Shown in pieces: positions 17,101 through 22,664 of a DNA stretch of 64,000 nucleotides; the first letter of the stretch is position 1; every line of letters starts with the position of its first letter. This DNA is from Lysobacterales bacterium (GTDB lineage Bacteria > Pseudomonadota > Gammaproteobacteria > Xanthomonadales > SZUA-36), in the NCBI GenBank assembly GCA_013001885.1, contig JABDLD010000079.1:1-64000 (forward strand). Direction: 5' to 3'. The translations under genes were made by a program, and so were the position numbers. Below the pieces are notes generated by a model that had not been told where the DNA came from, did not search any database, and saw only the letters and a program-made list of their open reading frames with translations.

Positions 17101-17300
17101 CCTACTCCGCTGTGCTGGGCGTGTCCGAGTTATGTGTGTCCGGCGATGGAACCGCGTTACTGGGGCCGGACGGCGAACCTGGGCTAGCCATTCACGCCGG
17201 CGATGTCGTTTCCATTCACGGGCAGACCGGAGAAGTTTACTCAGGAATACGGCAAATTCTGCGGGTGGGCGAGACTGACGAGGATGGTCTGGCTGCCTAA
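11154..17300 (+). CDS. Giant fusion: M50-like membrane domain, circularly permuted enolase, PPDK-like ATP-grasp and phosphohistidine domains
   Basis: One uninterrupted 2048-residue ORF. Residues 1-230 hold several membrane helices with HELGH (99-103), AGPRASL (171-177) and GLDFLLADPG (217-226), a pattern like M50 site-2 proteases. Residues about 275-580 are the enolase barrel: His293 and Glu307 (SMQEAMF), Glu350 (LEGGLAP), Asp393, Glu451 (SIEDGF), GDD at 477-479, Lys503 (VKANQIGT), HRS at 531-533 and Lys554. Residues about 604-815 are the enolase capping domain (PTVGVDVHMATPGG, GKGCLYAVDNV, NVGMNSILSISLALA), which is N-terminal in every normal enolase, so the domain is circularly permuted. 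Residues about 860-1515 are mostly helical and unrecognised. Residues about 1540-1885 resemble the PPDK nucleotide-binding domain (GGKGSGL, SMPGML, ILQTRSAQ). His1971 in AAKGGSTSHAAVAVHG is the phosphohistidine. The PEP-binding barrel of PPDK is missing. The ATG is the first start after an in-frame stop at 11118-11120 and has no clear Shine-Dalgarno sequence. The function is unknown. Confidence 0.9.
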   Translation: MREVGPETIPQALFERILARIGRRRRREIVAAGMFLQEGWVIANHILVSFHVAFISSVLAIPGDVTTRTEVLRFIFTSRETLVSALFTYIVFHSAIALHELGHFLEAARLRALTDSIQDGVEARLAQPLIPRFRYLAGLFLQIPYGRATGIKREGLNYYPDAPYNLAVAAAGPRASLRVSLATLPLAGLLLAAGMLIDSSAALNLGRLLLGLGVVSGLDFLLADPGKYREFRRRERRASETAAMLPASDSWLASVAEVKQRIVQRSMQEALHPRLGLVRAPWQFRNCGMGGRHTEKEYPESNISMQEAMFLILGAEDSQEAQEMTVRLQNRLKEILEKAEGCRVMGIGLEGGLAPYVDRGTYELPELRLWAMMKQAIRECGYRPGLDVAIALDPALTELEIAYREEFDIPDSVGMYLFWRDHSKKVMDREAVLGVYEKAIREYDIPILSIEDGFSEHDVEGWKLLLSSLGDRLLIIGDDLVTTNDRTIETAANDGLINTVLVKANQIGTLSETLLAVLVAIGKGQELVVSHRSKSPNDDMEAHIALATNALGLKCGGGANTERLIKYQAVTTQMERVLEAAVGEPDLPDFAHVERLRAREEPTNAGIPTVGVDVHMATPGGKPGSLVRMTFHGATPLGTSSGSAEAVHLVDNAFERAEYLEAVEAHYGLLRETEPGVFCFRSEVTRATVEATGDDVLIELFRRAGRYGGKGCLYAVDNVLEYAAPYFINRDVARWSLLDIDRALLSLELTTAQRRGKLPPGAEAENEIRLMQRKQNVGMNSILSISLALARGVAHVRGQDLYEFLREEMLVIIERLAAVHGVTIHGSRFPDYVDALREVNMQLEKDKKPLHEALRDVTGIYTGNGNQAAAPASALDPENRAGSPFDPAESEQLEALNRALISAYGPDGTDEAHQLALRQYLQTMRFLHRRYRMFEIANHRIFKCGDTLIVPYDAHGRLAIHEIKPEASRVIVQSRLPMGKLITDDLIADLSGCRGEVVDLEREIYHLEVDDTPAIQVSRLRDLARLLRRLNTCGSRHEAVYLLRFLVARLCSASYRGVAGAKNLKPEIVRVRNELVEFMNGPFAQRLRLPTRILVRSISGLVSRPKLIDEVWQDTIDLSEVHARGSAIANEIRRSTHHAMGKQTLKLARAYRQWLQTGAAEFPDPDRETPTDVDQAARSNPVVLELVARIVSDLEQLLGTSQMATRMEEWRDTYARELALCESGNTLQEELDSLVTNGVRAGNRWVIQHRLRSLANKAHGGAWAAEARDSFRASLDQLQQSLPGDDGFLPERAEGAAREAVEHFEQRIRHDHQDRLFYELDVLLKCYEGDRPFEVFERSCALRRRLSAQVGNGVFPSQRYLLHQLDCLLEELGFFALRHVASGYHDNGVDLVECLAIVFMCAGNLDRDGLYSRELWDLSSMLANPSRTPSEMLDVLEHIQKNYHRLVLRVSEAYDVMAEHLGYSVDEMRAVQGNYQRTMHDLNSLVHFSDLARAHVSEQRENIPEAGAGALGEEPWDFVHLSHGEDIKRRVEDRTAASLQARFGGKGSGLIYISYLGVPTRDAFIIPTVLPRMNLHEAEAEKLDRELMRHVGILQDDIARNDARNVRLGDPDTPLLLAVRGGSVFSMPGMLSTVVFAGMTEAVAEALAAKDEWFAWDSFRRFLASYAAAIWHMDLEELDLVEKAKRRQGVDLKIELPGAAMREVVEASKDAIRKAGHGEHLDAILNDAELQVKNAMRAVHASWEGKRAREYRSIKHLSEGWHTAVIVQEMACGNRSNEEDLKPGMDEMRISLTGVIPNTRITTSGIRVFTGDVKFSACGDDLVGGLTAAQSFEPVQELRSQAPMLERKLNHISARLRRFLGSDTEIEFTVERGILSILQTRSAQTEHHFSPRTFDDPGDADGRGIGISGGAFRGVVAFNELDVARLRESGAVGEAGVDGILLLVENPIPDEIPLILSVDGLLAAKGGSTSHAAVAVHGIDEKPYSAVLGVSELCVSGDGTALLGPDGEPGLAIHAGDVVSIHGQTGEVYSGIRQILRVGETDEDGLAA

Positions 17301-18325
17301 GGAGCCGATTCTGCGACCTTGACGACCAGTTTTCCGAAGTTCTTGCCTTCAAACAGCCAGTTGAAGTATTCCGGAGCTTTCTCCAGGCCTTCCAGCAGGG
17401 TTTCGCGGTACTTCAGTTGACCGCTGGCTACCCACTCGACCAGCTTCCGGTTGGCTTCCGCGTACTCAGACACGTAATTGAACACCAGGAAGAACTGGTG
17501 CCATGGCGGATTTTCCAGTTCGCCGAAAATATCGAATGGGGTGCGGGTCTGCGCGATCTTTTCTGCGTTGTAGCTCGATATGTAGCCGCAAATCGGAACG
17601 CGCGCCCCCGGGTTCAGTTGCTTTGCCACGGCTTCAGACAGCGCGCCGCCGACGGACTCAAAATAGATATCGATGCCGTCGGGGCAGGCGCGGGCCAGGG
17701 CTTCGTCCAGGTTTTCGTTTTTGTAGTCGATGCACTCGTCAAAACCCAGCTCGTCTTTGACCCAGCTGCATTTTTCCGGTCCGCCGGCAACACCGACAAC
17801 GCGCAGTTTCCCCATTTTTCCCAGTTGGCCGACAACGGAACCCACGGCGCCCGACGCAGCGGAAACAACCAGCGTCTCGCCCGCGCGCGGCTTCGCTTCG
17901 CGCAGCAAACCAAAATAGGCCGTCCGCCCCGGCATGCCGCATACCCCGAGATAAGCGGGGAGCGGGACCTGTGTTGGATCCACCGGGTAAATCATCAGGT
18001 CGTTCTCCTCACCGACATAATACGACTGCCAGCCCGACGGGCAGCACACATGGTCACCTTCGTTGAAACGCAGGGATCTCGATTTGACTACGATGCCTGC
18101 CGATTCTCCGGTGATGACTCCGTCGATCGGAACGGGGTCGGCATAGGATTTCTCTTCGCTCATGCGTCCGCGCATGTAAGGATCCAAAGAGAGATAAAGC
18201 ACCTTGATCAGGACCTGTCCCTTTTCAAGTTTCGGCAGTGATTCATGTTCAATCCGGAAGTTTTCCGGGGCGGGCATGCCCTTTGGCCGGCTGGCGAGGA
18301 CGATTCGTGTGTTTTCGACGGTCAT
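17297..18325 (-). CDS. NADP-dependent medium-chain oxidoreductase (zinc-free MDR, CurA/leukotriene-B4-dehydrogenase type)
   Basis: A 342-residue protein from the ATG at 18325 (MTVENTRIVLASRP). The longer frame to 18373 adds residues that do not fit the family and would run into the divergent gene. The N-terminal GroES-like domain contains LSLDPYMRGRM and GVITGESAGIVVKS, typical of the prostaglandin reductase/CurA group. The Rossmann part has VSAASGAVGSVVGQLGKM and a KDELGFDECIDYKNE block. Zinc ligands of alcohol dehydrogenases are absent, as expected for this group. It reduces activated double bonds of enones using NADPH; the natural substrate is not evident. The stop overlaps the end of the giant ORF by four bases on the opposite strand. 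Its neighbours on the other side are two more dehydrogenases. Confidence 0.85.
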   Translation of the reverse strand: MTVENTRIVLASRPKGMPAPENFRIEHESLPKLEKGQVLIKVLYLSLDPYMRGRMSEEKSYADPVPIDGVITGESAGIVVKSRSLRFNEGDHVCCPSGWQSYYVGEENDLMIYPVDPTQVPLPAYLGVCGMPGRTAYFGLLREAKPRAGETLVVSAASGAVGSVVGQLGKMGKLRVVGVAGGPEKCSWVKDELGFDECIDYKNENLDEALARACPDGIDIYFESVGGALSEAVAKQLNPGARVPICGYISSYNAEKIAQTRTPFDIFGELENPPWHQFFLVFNYVSEYAEANRKLVEWVASGQLKYRETLLEGLEKAPEYFNWLFEGKNFGKLVVKVAESAP

Positions 18326-18367
18326 TGTGTAATCATAACCGGAGAACCGGCAAAGAAAGGAGTTTCG

Positions 18368-19327
18368 TTGCATAACGCGGACACAATCAGCCGGCCTTCG
18401 GTCCTGGTTCTCTCGCCGGACGCGGAAGCTTATTTTCCGGTGCTGGAAACGCTGGTCAGCGAAGGGGTTGAACTGGCCGCTGCTACTTCACCGCATGCCG
18501 CGCGCAAAGTTTATTCAGGTCAGCCGGTGATTCTCGGCCAGCCGGACCTGGTTGCTGAAGTTCTTGCCGATATGCCCGAAGTGGCTTGGGTACAGTCCAG
18601 CTGGGCCGGTGTGACTCCGTTGCTGGATGCTGGGCGTTCGGATTATCAGCTCACCGGAGTCAAGGACACGTTCGGGCCGCAAATGACTGAATACGTGCTG
18701 GCTTACCTGCTGGCCCATGAGCTGAAGCTTTTTGAGCGGCTCGGGCGCCAGGCGAACCGCAGCTGGTGGGCGCAACCATCGGGGACGCTGAAGGGTAAAA
18801 CCATCGGGATCATGGGAACGGGATCGATCGGCAGTCATATTGCCCGTTTGGTGGGTCTTTTCGGCGCCCGCATCATCGGCTTCAGCCTGAGCGGCGCCCC
18901 GGTAGAGGGCTTTGACAGGGTGTTTGCCGGTGACCGGCTGGCCGATTTCCTGGCCGATCCCGACTACATTGTCTGTGTGCTGCCGGATACGCCCGGGACC
19001 CGCCATTTGCTCGATGCTGAGGCATTCAAACTGATGAAAAGCCACGCCCTGCTGGTGAACATCGGGCGCGGAACAGTGGTTGATGAAGCAGCCCTGGTTC
19101 AGGCTCTGGAGGCGGGGGAACTGGCGGGCGCCGTGCTGGACGTCTTCCAGCAGGAACCGTTGCCGCCGGACAGCCCGTTATGGCACTCGCCGGGCGCGAT
19201 CCTGACGGGCCACGTTGCGGCGCGCAGCCTGCCGCAGGACATAGCGGGAATTTTCATCGAAAATTATCGGCGATACTGTGCCGGTGAACGGCTCAGATAC
19301 CGGATCGATTTCGACCGCGGGTACTGA
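18368..19327 (+). CDS. D-2-hydroxyacid dehydrogenase family protein (TTG start)
   Basis: The frame is open from 18245, but the first 41 codons are antisense to the divergent oxidoreductase. A TTG at 18368, five bases after AGGAG (18358-18362), gives a 319-residue protein and is the preferred start. The Rossmann domain has GIMGTGSIGSHIARLVGLFG. The catalytic triad of the family is visible as Arg in NIGRGTVVDE, Glu in FQQEPLPPDSPLW and His in LTGHVAA. Substrates of this group include glyoxylate, hydroxypyruvate and other 2-ketoacids; GhrA-like activity is one possibility. It is followed after about 30 bases by an SDR gene on the same strand, probably as an operon. Confidence 0.85.
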   Translation: MHNADTISRPSVLVLSPDAEAYFPVLETLVSEGVELAAATSPHAARKVYSGQPVILGQPDLVAEVLADMPEVAWVQSSWAGVTPLLDAGRSDYQLTGVKDTFGPQMTEYVLAYLLAHELKLFERLGRQANRSWWAQPSGTLKGKTIGIMGTGSIGSHIARLVGLFGARIIGFSLSGAPVEGFDRVFAGDRLADFLADPDYIVCVLPDTPGTRHLLDAEAFKLMKSHALLVNIGRGTVVDEAALVQALEAGELAGAVLDVFQQEPLPPDSPLWHSPGAILTGHVAARSLPQDIAGIFIENYRRYCAGERLRYRIDFDRGY

Positions 19328-19357
19328 CGGGGTTTTCAGATCAAAACGGAGCGAATC

Positions 19358-20113
19358 ATGGCTGGAGTAGAAGGAAGAGTGGCGCTGGTGACGGGTGCGG
19401 GTCGCGGAATTGGACGGGTGACGGCCGAGATCCTGTCCGCGAGGGGCGCAATCGTCATGGCGGCGGCCCGGAGCGAAAACGAATTGGCCAGCCTGGGTTT
19501 CGACTACACGGTCGCCGACCTGGGCACCGCCAGCGGATGCTCACACGCGGTGGAGGAGACGGTTCGCCGGCTGGGTCCGATTGAAATCTTTGTCTGCAAT
19601 CATGGGATTGGTTCCGCTGATGAACGGGTGATCTGGGAGCAGGACCCGGCGCTCTGGGAGGAGACCATGCGGATCAACCTGGACGGACCGTTTCACCTGT
19701 CGCGTCTGATCACGGCGGGCATGGTAGAAAAAGGGTACGGTCGCGTGGTCTACACCAGCTCCACGGCCGGGCAGGTGGCTGAATATGCCGGTTCGGCGTA
19801 CAACAGTTCCAAGCACGGACTGCTGGGGCTGATGCGCTCCGTCGCCCAGGACGGTGGCCAGCACGGTATCACCTCAAACGCCGTGCTGCCGGGTTGGGTG
19901 CGCACCGAGATGGCGGAAAATTCCGCGATTGCTGAGGCCAGGGAACGCGGAATGACGGTGGAGGAAGTGTGGGCGGAACGGGACAAGCTTTATCCACCCG
20001 GCCGTGTGGTGACGCCGCAAGAAGTTGCCGAGGTTATAGCCTTCCTGGCATCGGAGGAATCCAGGGGGGTCAGCGGTGAGGCGATAACCGTCGCGCTGGG
20101 CAGTATCTGGTGA
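19358..20113 (+). CDS. SDR family oxidoreductase (FabG-like)
   Basis: A 251-residue classical short-chain dehydrogenase. It has the cofactor motif TGAGRGIGR at about 12-20, the NAG-equivalent CNHGIG, the catalytic serine in VVYTSSTAG, YNSSK as the Tyr-x3-Lys pair, and a PG motif (VLPGWVRTEM). The C-terminal VIAFLASEESRGVSGEAI is typical of FabG-like 3-oxoacyl or sugar/alcohol dehydrogenases. A CGGAG ribosome binding site precedes the ATG. It sits directly downstream of the D-2-hydroxyacid dehydrogenase, so the two may act on the same oxo/hydroxy acid. The precise substrate cannot be read from sequence. Confidence 0.87.
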   Translation: MAGVEGRVALVTGAGRGIGRVTAEILSARGAIVMAAARSENELASLGFDYTVADLGTASGCSHAVEETVRRLGPIEIFVCNHGIGSADERVIWEQDPALWEETMRINLDGPFHLSRLITAGMVEKGYGRVVYTSSTAGQVAEYAGSAYNSSKHGLLGLMRSVAQDGGQHGITSNAVLPGWVRTEMAENSAIAEARERGMTVEEVWAERDKLYPPGRVVTPQEVAEVIAFLASEESRGVSGEAITVALGSIW

Positions 20114-20136
20114 GTTTTCCCTCGCCGTGCTGAGAG

Positions 20137-20487
20137 TTATTTCCGTTCCGGAACGTAGTGAATGACCCGGACCTTTTCGAGTGTGACCAGTCCGCCGCAA
20201 TTGGCTTGTTCCATCAGTTGGGATAGTACCGGCTGAAAAGCGTCGATTTTCGCTTCCCCGTCGACGATTTCCACCACCATGGAGAGATCGGCGGATAGAT
20301 CGAGGATCTTGGTCGTCCTGATGCGGGCGGATGCGCCAAAGCCCAGCACACCCTTCAGAACGGTAGCGCCCGCCAGTCCCGCCTCCCGGGCTCTCTCGAC
20401 GATGACTTCGTGCAGGGGGTGGTGTCCCACCTTGTCACTCTCGCCGATGAAGATTCTCAATAATACCGCTTGCCCGGCAATTTCCAT
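20137..20487 (-). CDS. DUF190 domain protein, CrcB partner
   Basis: A 116-residue protein of the DUF190 family, which adopts a PII-like fold. Visible hallmarks are the opening LLRIFIGESDKVGHHPLHEVIVERAREAGLAGATVLKG, GFGASARIRTTKILDLSADLSMVVEIVD, and the closing GGLVTLEKVRVI (the first is described here in parts: LLRIFIGESDK then GLAGATVLKG). DUF190 genes are frequently placed next to crcB. Here the start lies three bases after the crcB stop, so the two are co-transcribed and probably coupled. A sensory or regulatory role in fluoride efflux is inferred from this association only. Confidence 0.85.
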   Translation of the reverse strand: MEIAGQAVLLRIFIGESDKVGHHPLHEVIVERAREAGLAGATVLKGVLGFGASARIRTTKILDLSADLSMVVEIVDGEAKIDAFQPVLSQLMEQANCGGLVTLEKVRVIHYVPERK

Positions 20488-20490
20488 GGC

Positions 20491-20880
20491 TCACCTCGTA
20501 GCAAATTCAATGATCAGTAATCCAACAGCAAAAGCAATCCCCGCCCCCGCCACCGTGGCGACGAAATAGGATGAGGCGAAGAAGTACTCCTTGTCCTGCA
20601 CAAACTGGCCCAGTTCGTAAATGAAAGAGGACATGGTCGTGAAGCCACCGCAGAAGCCGGTCGCCAGCAGCAGGCGCATTTCAGTGGACATCAGTTCGGT
20701 CTTGCCGCTGATGCCCGCGATTAATCCGATCAGAAGACAGCCCGCGAGATTGGAAACCAGTGTGCCGTAGGGCAAACTGAAGACGGACAGGTTCTGGGTG
20801 GCCAGGGTCATACCGTAACGGCTCAGGCCGCCCAGCATGCTGCCGAAGCCGACAAAACCGAGGGCGAGTAGGGTCTGCAT
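20491..20880 (-). CDS. crcB: Fluoride ion transporter CrcB/Fluc
   Basis: A 129-residue membrane protein with four predicted helices, the usual length of Fluc channels. Conserved blocks are GGLSRYGM, the pore motif TLVSNLAGCLLIGL, and GFCGGFTTMSSFIYE, the Thr/Ser/Phe track with the GGFTT signature of the family. The ATG at 20880 is used because the two codons further upstream would need a TTG start. Dual-topology dimers expel fluoride at low cytoplasmic concentration. It is the first gene of a two-gene unit with the DUF190 protein. I looked upstream for the fluoride riboswitch (crcB motif) and did not see its conserved core. Confidence 0.92.
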   Translation of the reverse strand: MQTLLALGFVGFGSMLGGLSRYGMTLATQNLSVFSLPYGTLVSNLAGCLLIGLIAGISGKTELMSTEMRLLLATGFCGGFTTMSSFIYELGQFVQDKEYFFASSYFVATVAGAGIAFAVGLLIIEFATR

Positions 20881-20934
20881 CGTCAAAACTTTAGCACCTT
20901 GCCGGTCATAATACGTCTTGGAATCAGAGAAATA

Positions 20935-20949
20935 TGATCCTACGGATCA
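20935..20949. promoter_or_regulatory. Short inverted repeat in the crcB-malQ intergenic region
   Basis: TGATCC, TAC, GGATCA: a perfect 6-3-6 inverted repeat in the 210-base divergent intergenic region between crcB and malQ. It could be an operator for either gene. Repeats of this size arise by chance at appreciable rates. Confidence 0.25.
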
Positions 20950-21090
20950 AATGTAGAAAAGGGATTCAAAGTAAAGTGCACATTTTGCGGTTAGCAGGAT
21001 AGACTGGCGAGCGCGTCGGTAACAAGTGAATCCAGCGAATCAAACTCCATCGACCGTTAAACGTAAGGACAAAGCTGACGAGATGCCCGT

Positions 21091-22644
21091 ATGAATGAAG
21101 TCATACACGACGAAATTGGATCTGCCGTCCAGCAACTCGGCCGCAAGGCCGGCGTAGGGATCCACATCAGCTCGCTGCCCGGTGCTCACGGAATCGGTGA
21201 TATCGCAGATTCCGCCCTGTCGTTTCTGGATACGCTGATCGAGATGGACATCGGCGTCTGGCAGTTCCTGCCGACCGGCCCCACGGCCTATGGCGACTCG
21301 CCCTATCAGCCGTTGTCTGCTTTTGCCGGCAACGCCATGCTGATCGGGATGCGGCCGCTGGTGCAGCTGGGCTTGCTGGACGCAGATGATCTCAGCCCGC
21401 TGCAAAACCTGCCGCGTGATTTTGTGGATTACGGCCGCTTGATTCCGGCCAAGCGCGCCTTGCTGGCCAAGTCGGCGGAGCGCTTTGCCAACCGGTCCGT
21501 CAACGGCCTGCGCGCTGATTATGAGGATTTTTTGCACCTGCATGACGCCAATTGGCTCGACGATTACGCGCTGTTTCGCGTGTTGAAATCTCTGCACGGT
21601 GAACGTCCCTGGCCGGAATGGGAGAAAGGCTTTGTGCGCCGTGACCCCGCCGCCCTCGAGAAAGTGAAGAACGAGCAGCGAGTAGCTATCGAGCACGGCC
21701 GGATCAAGCAGTTTCTGTTCTGGCGGCAGTGGCAGCATCTCCGTGCCGAGGCAGCGGGCAAAGGCATTTGCCTGTTCGGCGATATGCCGATTTATATTTC
21801 CCTGGACAGTTCAGACGCCTGGTCCCATCCCGAAATGCTGCTGATCGACCAGGACGGCCGGCCATCAGAAGTCGCCGGCGTACCGCCCGACTATTTCAGC
21901 GCGGACGGACAGTTGTGGGGCAACCCCCTGTATGACTGGTCGCATCATGAGCGCACCGGCTTTCAATGGTGGGTGGAACGGATGAAACATGCTGCGTCCC
22001 TGAGTGACGTGGTTCGAATCGACCATTTTCGGGGTTTCGAGTCGTTCTGGTCGGTGCCGTTCGGTTGTGAAACGGCGCGCGAGGGGGAGTGGGTGCCGGG
22101 TCCCGGAGACCGCTTGTTCGAAAAGCTGGAGCAGGCACTGGACCGTCTTCCAATCGTGGCCGAAGACCTGGGTGTGATCACGCCCGAGGTCGATAAGCTG
22201 CGGCTCGATCACGGTATGCCGGGTATGGTGGTCCTCCAGTTCGAGATTGGAGATCCGGAATTCGATATCGGTGCTCTGGATCAGAACAGCGTGTGCTACA
22301 CCGGAACCCACGACAACGACACCACGGTGGGGTGGTTTCTCGGTACCGGGGAGGACACGCGGACCGAAAAGGAAGTGCTCGAGACCCGCAAGCTCGCACT
22401 GGAAGTGACCGAAGGAAGCGCAGACACCATTCACATGGACATGATCCGGCTCGCTTATTCCAGCCTAGCGACGCTGGCGGTGGCGCCGATGCAGGATTAC
22501 CTGGGGCTGGGTTCCGAAGCAAGGCTCAACATTCCCGGGACTACGTTGAACAACTGGCGCTGGCGCATGCAGGAAGGCGAGCTGAACGCCGCGCTGATCG
22601 AATCGGTGAATAACGAGGTTCAGGCCGCTTCACGTGGGCGTTGA
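21091..22644 (+). CDS. malQ: 4-alpha-glucanotransferase (amylomaltase)
   Basis: A 517-residue glycoside hydrolase family 77 enzyme of the shorter amylomaltase type. The N-terminal part is GVGIHISSLPGAHGIGDIAD and WQFLPTGPTAYGDSPYQP. The barrel carries GDMPIYISLDSSDAW, VAGVPPDYFSADGQLWGNPLYDW, RIDHFRGF with the nucleophile aspartate, VAEDLGVITPEV with the acid/base glutamate, and YTGTHDNDTTVGWF with the stabilising aspartate. All catalytic positions are present. It transfers maltooligosaccharides between 1,4-glucans. Its TGA overlaps a possible TTG start of glgX, so the two genes form one operon for glycogen or maltodextrin turnover. Confidence 0.95.
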   Translation: MNEVIHDEIGSAVQQLGRKAGVGIHISSLPGAHGIGDIADSALSFLDTLIEMDIGVWQFLPTGPTAYGDSPYQPLSAFAGNAMLIGMRPLVQLGLLDADDLSPLQNLPRDFVDYGRLIPAKRALLAKSAERFANRSVNGLRADYEDFLHLHDANWLDDYALFRVLKSLHGERPWPEWEKGFVRRDPAALEKVKNEQRVAIEHGRIKQFLFWRQWQHLRAEAAGKGICLFGDMPIYISLDSSDAWSHPEMLLIDQDGRPSEVAGVPPDYFSADGQLWGNPLYDWSHHERTGFQWWVERMKHAASLSDVVRIDHFRGFESFWSVPFGCETAREGEWVPGPGDRLFEKLEQALDRLPIVAEDLGVITPEVDKLRLDHGMPGMVVLQFEIGDPEFDIGALDQNSVCYTGTHDNDTTVGWFLGTGEDTRTEKEVLETRKLALEVTEGSADTIHMDMIRLAYSSLATLAVAPMQDYLGLGSEARLNIPGTTLNNWRWRMQEGELNAALIESVNNEVQAASRGR

Positions 22645-22664
22645 TTGGGATTAGACTCCCGCAC

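Noticed and set aside
20881-21090. Fluoride riboswitch upstream of crcB
   Set aside because: The conserved core of the crcB motif could not be found on the minus strand; only a short inverted repeat is present.
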